Notes under the pieces: model-generated
What the model was told of the DNA's origin: nothing
Seen by the model: the letters and a program-made list of their open reading frames with translations, nothing else
Database searches by the model: none
Position numbers and translations under genes: made by a program
Origin: Agapetus fuscipes
Taxonomy: Eukaryota; Arthropoda; Insecta; Trichoptera; Glossosomatidae
Length of the DNA: 64,000 nt
Direction: 5' to 3'
Assembly: GCA_951799405.1 (NCBI GenBank)
Contig: OX637339.1
Span: 4,464,001-4,528,000, forward strand
Shown here: positions 61,497 through 64,000 of the stretch, in pieces
Numbering within the stretch: position 1 is the first letter of the stretch
Layout: every line of letters starts with the position of its first letter

Positions 61497-61735
61497 ATGT
61501 CGCAAAGATATAATAACAATTAAAATTCATATTTGATGCATGCTTACAATCCGACACGTGTGAATTTGCGATTACAAATGCTGCATGTGTACTTAAGACA
61601 CAAACCTCAAATAAGCATATACCCTGCTGGTCTTGCCGACTTTTCCTAAAACTGGAGGAGCATTGGCAAAAGTGAAGCATTTTTTTCAGAACGAGTGCTT
61701 AGCATCGTACCAGCCTATAGAAGTCCAAGAAGGAA
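61497..61735 (-). mobile_element. Family C, full, diverged
   Basis: TATGTCGCAAAGATATAATA to GTACCAGCCTATAGAAGTCC. Confidence 0.7.
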
Positions 61736-61844
61736 AATAGTCTTATATAAGTACAGAGCTTTACAAAAAATAATAAAAAATAGTACCCTTGCTTCTTATA
61801 AGAGAAGTTTTAGTATATTTTCAAAAAAAACAAACGCTAAGCTA

Positions 61845-62146
61845 CTAAGCTACACATATAGTGTAATCTTTTGCTGCGTTATCTCCGAAGGGGTCGCATG
61901 TGTCAAGTGGAACCTATTTATTTTTACAGAAAAGGGGTTTAGCCTTCCGCCAACCACTTCAGTTGAGGCGGGGCTTCGCAGCTCCCGAGGGGGCTTGTCC
62001 TCATTTATTGTGAAGATTAAGTAAACCTTGCCGGTATTTAATTTCAGGTTTGAAATAAAAAACCCTTTCTGGCATCTTTGGTGGGAATCGAACCCGAGCT
62101 CTCGGCATGGAATGCAAGCATTCTACCAACTGACCTATTGACCGGA
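61845..62146 (-). mobile_element. SINE A, near full length
   Basis: The minus strand TCCGGTCAATAGGTCAGTTG through GGTTCGATTCCCACCAAAG to TAGCTTAGTAGCTTAGC; hairpins partly conserved. Confidence 0.85.
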
Positions 62147-62147
62147 A

Positions 62148-62558
62148 CACAATAAATTCAAAACCAATAACTAGATTTGATATCACACACAGATTGTCAC
62201 GTCACATCTGTGGAACCAAACCTCTCGGGAACGGGGCCAGTGGCATTGTCGGCCCGGCTGATTTCATTAATGTCGCGTTGGAGTGTGGCTGGTCGTTAAC
62301 GCAACCCCACTACATCCAGATTGTCATGGTTCGATTCCAGGCTTTACAGGGGCGTTACAAAAGGTGTGATAACTCATATCGTGCACCGGGATACTAATAA
62401 ATGAGAGGGAAATTGTTAAAATTATTTTATTGATTTCATTTGATTTATTGTAATTTTCATATAGTCTATTGTGAATTTTACATAAAAAAATCGATGATCC
62501 ATAGATCGGCTATGGAACAAATGCTTTGTGAATAGAACTATAAATGGTTATTTTTGTT
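62148..62558. other. No gene seen beyond a possible tRNA-like head
   Basis: A 67-codon ORF at 62194 overlaps the tRNA-like motif and is not credible. Confidence 0.45.
62284..62345 (+). mobile_element. Possible tRNA-like SINE head
   Basis: TGGCTGGTCGTTAACGCAAC and ATGGTTCGATTCCAGG have A/B-box-like character, but no second copy is in the window. Confidence 0.25.
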
Positions 62559-62559
62559 T

Positions 62560-62792
62560 CCTTGACTTATAGGTTGGTATGAGTTTGACCATGCATAATG
62601 TATAAATGATTCAATCTTGCCAATATCACTTCTGTTTAAGGAAACGTCGGTAAGGATTTCAATATGTACTTAAATTTAAGATTTTAATTTTTTTAATGGC
62701 ATGTGGAAGCGTTAACTGCTTATGAGCATGCATTTAATAAAAATCTCAAATGTTTGTATATATTTTCAACTTAGATTTTAGATTATAAATAG
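62560..62792 (+). mobile_element. Family C, full, diverged
   Basis: TTCCTTGACTTATAGGTTGG with a clean 5' end, ending CAACTTAGATTTTAGATTAT. Confidence 0.85.
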
Positions 62793-62841
62793 ATGCACAT
62801 CAAGCGAATGAACTCGGAACAAATTTTAATTTCGATTTGTT

Positions 62842-62955
62842 TTCGTCAGGCAAACATCCCACTTGTATGGGACTGCGGTCTATAGTAACCAATAAAAAAA
62901 TAAAGCAAAATGACCCTAGCAACCCAGCTGTATAACGTCACAATTTTGTCCTCCA
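62842..62955 (+). repeat. Family I repeat, copy 5
   Basis: TCAGGCAAACATCCCACTTG, ACTGCGGTCTATAGTAACCA, CTAGCAACCCAGCTGTATAA CGTCACAATTTTG. Confidence 0.7.
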
Positions 62956-63167
62956 ACTCATAAGTACAGGAACAAAATGAATGAATGATTAAAACTCAAT
63001 TACTCGTTTTACAATCGGAAACTAATTAAAAAAAACCTACTAATTGGGGTCATTCAGCACAGCCTTTCTATACGTTAACCCACATTTAGATCGTGCTAAA
63101 TATCGTGCTAGTCCATTGCTCACGAATAGGGACGAAATACTCAAGCAGTAAACTCTACATTTCATCC

Positions 63168-63250
63168 AAAAACGTTTGCAAACTAAAACAGCACCTCTGA
63201 TGAGCGCCTTACTTTTCATACATATTTTCGGTGAGGTTGAGTTTAAACGT
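63168..63250. mobile_element. M10-like end fragment
   Basis: AAACTAAAACAGCACCTCTG and TCATACATATTTTCGGTGAG match the right end of M10. It abuts the Tigger-like left end. Confidence 0.5.
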
Positions 63251-63357
63251 TATACAGTGGTATCTCAATATACGAATGCCCTAACATACGAGTTTTTTCA
63301 GATACGAAGGTTCGAGCTAGTAATGTTTTGTTTTCAAATACAAGTGACGACGTCAAA

Positions 63358-63474
63358 GTCAACGACGTTACCATGTTGAAAGCACCGGTTCCCATAGATC
63401 ACCGAAGTTAAGCAACATTAGGCGCGGACAGTACTTGGATGGGTGACCGCTCAGGTACACCGCGTGTCGTTGGC
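63358..63474 (+). ncRNA. 5S rRNA-like head of composite SINE, copy 2
   Basis: It has the same 5S-like module and the same CATCTTGGACC junction to family B as copy 1. Shared differences from canonical 5S (for example AAAGCACCGGTT) show both descend from one fusion. Confidence 0.85.
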
Positions 63475-63786
63475 ATCTTGGACCGGTCCGTAGTCCGTAG
63501 TGGCAACACTTCGGACTCGTAAATGGAAGGTTGTGGATTTGGATCCCGGCGGAGCACAAAAATATACCATTTATATTTCGAATGTGCTCTTCGCTGAGTT
63601 GAAAAATTCATAAACCTTTACCAAAGACCGGTCACTGAAAGGTCCATCCAACCTTACAACAACTGGGTCTTGCTTGAGAATTGGCATTTCTACAGCGACG
63701 ACCAAGCTCGCAGAGGGCTCTTGAGGTGTGATACACACAAAAATAGCACTCACCAAATAAATCATCCTAATATTATTATTATTATA
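63358..63786 (+). mobile_element. Composite SINE: 5S + family B, tail type 1
   Basis: The same 5S-B fusion, but with tail GAGGGCTCTTGAGGTGTGAT, then AAATAAATCATCCTAAT and (ATT)n, as in CR1/L2-like LINEs. It is inserted in a Tigger-like element. Confidence 0.85.
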
Positions 63787-64000
63787 AAGAGAAATTTGGG
63801 ATACGAGGAAAAGAAAAGTTCGGGAAAAGGAACACCCTGAAAAAGTTGCAACTGGTCGTGCATTGGGGCTATTTGATGACACTTGCCTAACTCATTTCCG
63901 CAGCATTCTGAAAGGGAGGAAGAAACAAACCTCCTTGGACCTTTTTTTGAATTTGGCGAAGAAGGTGAAGACCAGTGAAGAGAAAAGTAGTGACTAAAAT

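Larger units (their letters stand above)
63255..64000 (+). mobile_element. Tigger/CENP-B-like DNA transposon, deleted, carrying a composite SINE
   Basis: The left end CAGTGGTATCTCAATATACG (63255 on), preceded by TA, matches the Tigger/pogo-type terminal repeat. At 63789-63999 an open frame without ATG ends in GRALGLFDDTCLTHFRSILK and GRKKQTSLDLF, resembling Tigger transposase C-termini. The 5S-tRNA SINE (63358-63786) lies between the two. The right terminus lies outside the window. Confidence 0.55.

Overview
The window is AT-rich metazoan nuclear DNA, most likely from an arthropod with a large, repeat-laden genome. This rests on the kinds of elements present (CR1/L2-, RTE- and Jockey-like LINEs, several tRNA-derived SINEs, PIF/Harbinger and Tigger-like DNA elements, foldback elements), on a splice donor at the one plausible host exon, and on the absence of bacterial gene organisation. 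I cannot name a species. Almost no host coding sequence is visible. The only candidate is one GC-rich exon near 20.76-21.07 kb that ends in an AAG|GTAAG donor. The rest reads as intron or intergenic DNA filled with nested mobile elements.

Four small retroposon families dominate; the letters are mine. Family A (about 330 bp) has a tRNA-like head, a hairpin-rich body and a (TTGCG)n or T-rich tail. Family B (about 300 bp) has a different tRNA-like head and exists in modular versions: with or without a 5S rRNA head, with two unrelated LINE-derived tails, and fused in front of family A. Family C (about 250 bp) has no obvious tRNA head, begins TTCCTTGACTTATAGG, ends ACTTAGATTATAGATT, and has over 30 copies. 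It also follows the 3' end of a truncated RTE-type LINE at five or six loci. Family D (two copies) has a third tRNA-like head.

Autonomous-element remnants: a 5'-truncated CR1/L2-like LINE with an intact 496-codon reverse transcriptase ORF (18.05-19.55 kb), several LINE C-terminal fragments (3.1-3.95, 22.3, 27.2, 32.6-33.2, 36.5, 40.9, 46.0, 46.8, 48.0, 55.6-56.4, 58.7 kb), a deleted PIF/Harbinger element (33.9-34.8 kb), a Tigger-like element carrying a composite SINE (63.25-64 kb), a solo LTR with target duplication (53.5 kb), and two hammerhead-ribozyme-like motifs of the kind carried by Penelope-like elements (21.2 and 46.5 kb). Non-autonomous inverted-repeat elements and foldbacks are at 1.3, 7.4, 16.3-17.1, 24.6, 30.5-31.5, 33.3, 38.3, 44.7-45.3, 48.7, 49.3, 56.8 and 59.7 kb. 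Degenerate short-unit satellites are at 4.8-5.5, 5.7-6.7, 13.5, 20.1-20.8, 37.1-37.6 and 49.7-50.7 kb, several of them split by later SINE insertions.

The parts are linked: LINE 3' ends reappear as SINE tails, which suggests that the SINEs borrow at least two or three different LINE machineries. The nesting order (SINE in SINE, LINE in SINE, foldback in SINE, SINE in satellite, SINE in LINE) gives a relative chronology. The most notable system is the modular 5S/tRNA/tRNA composite SINE set with interchangeable LINE tails.
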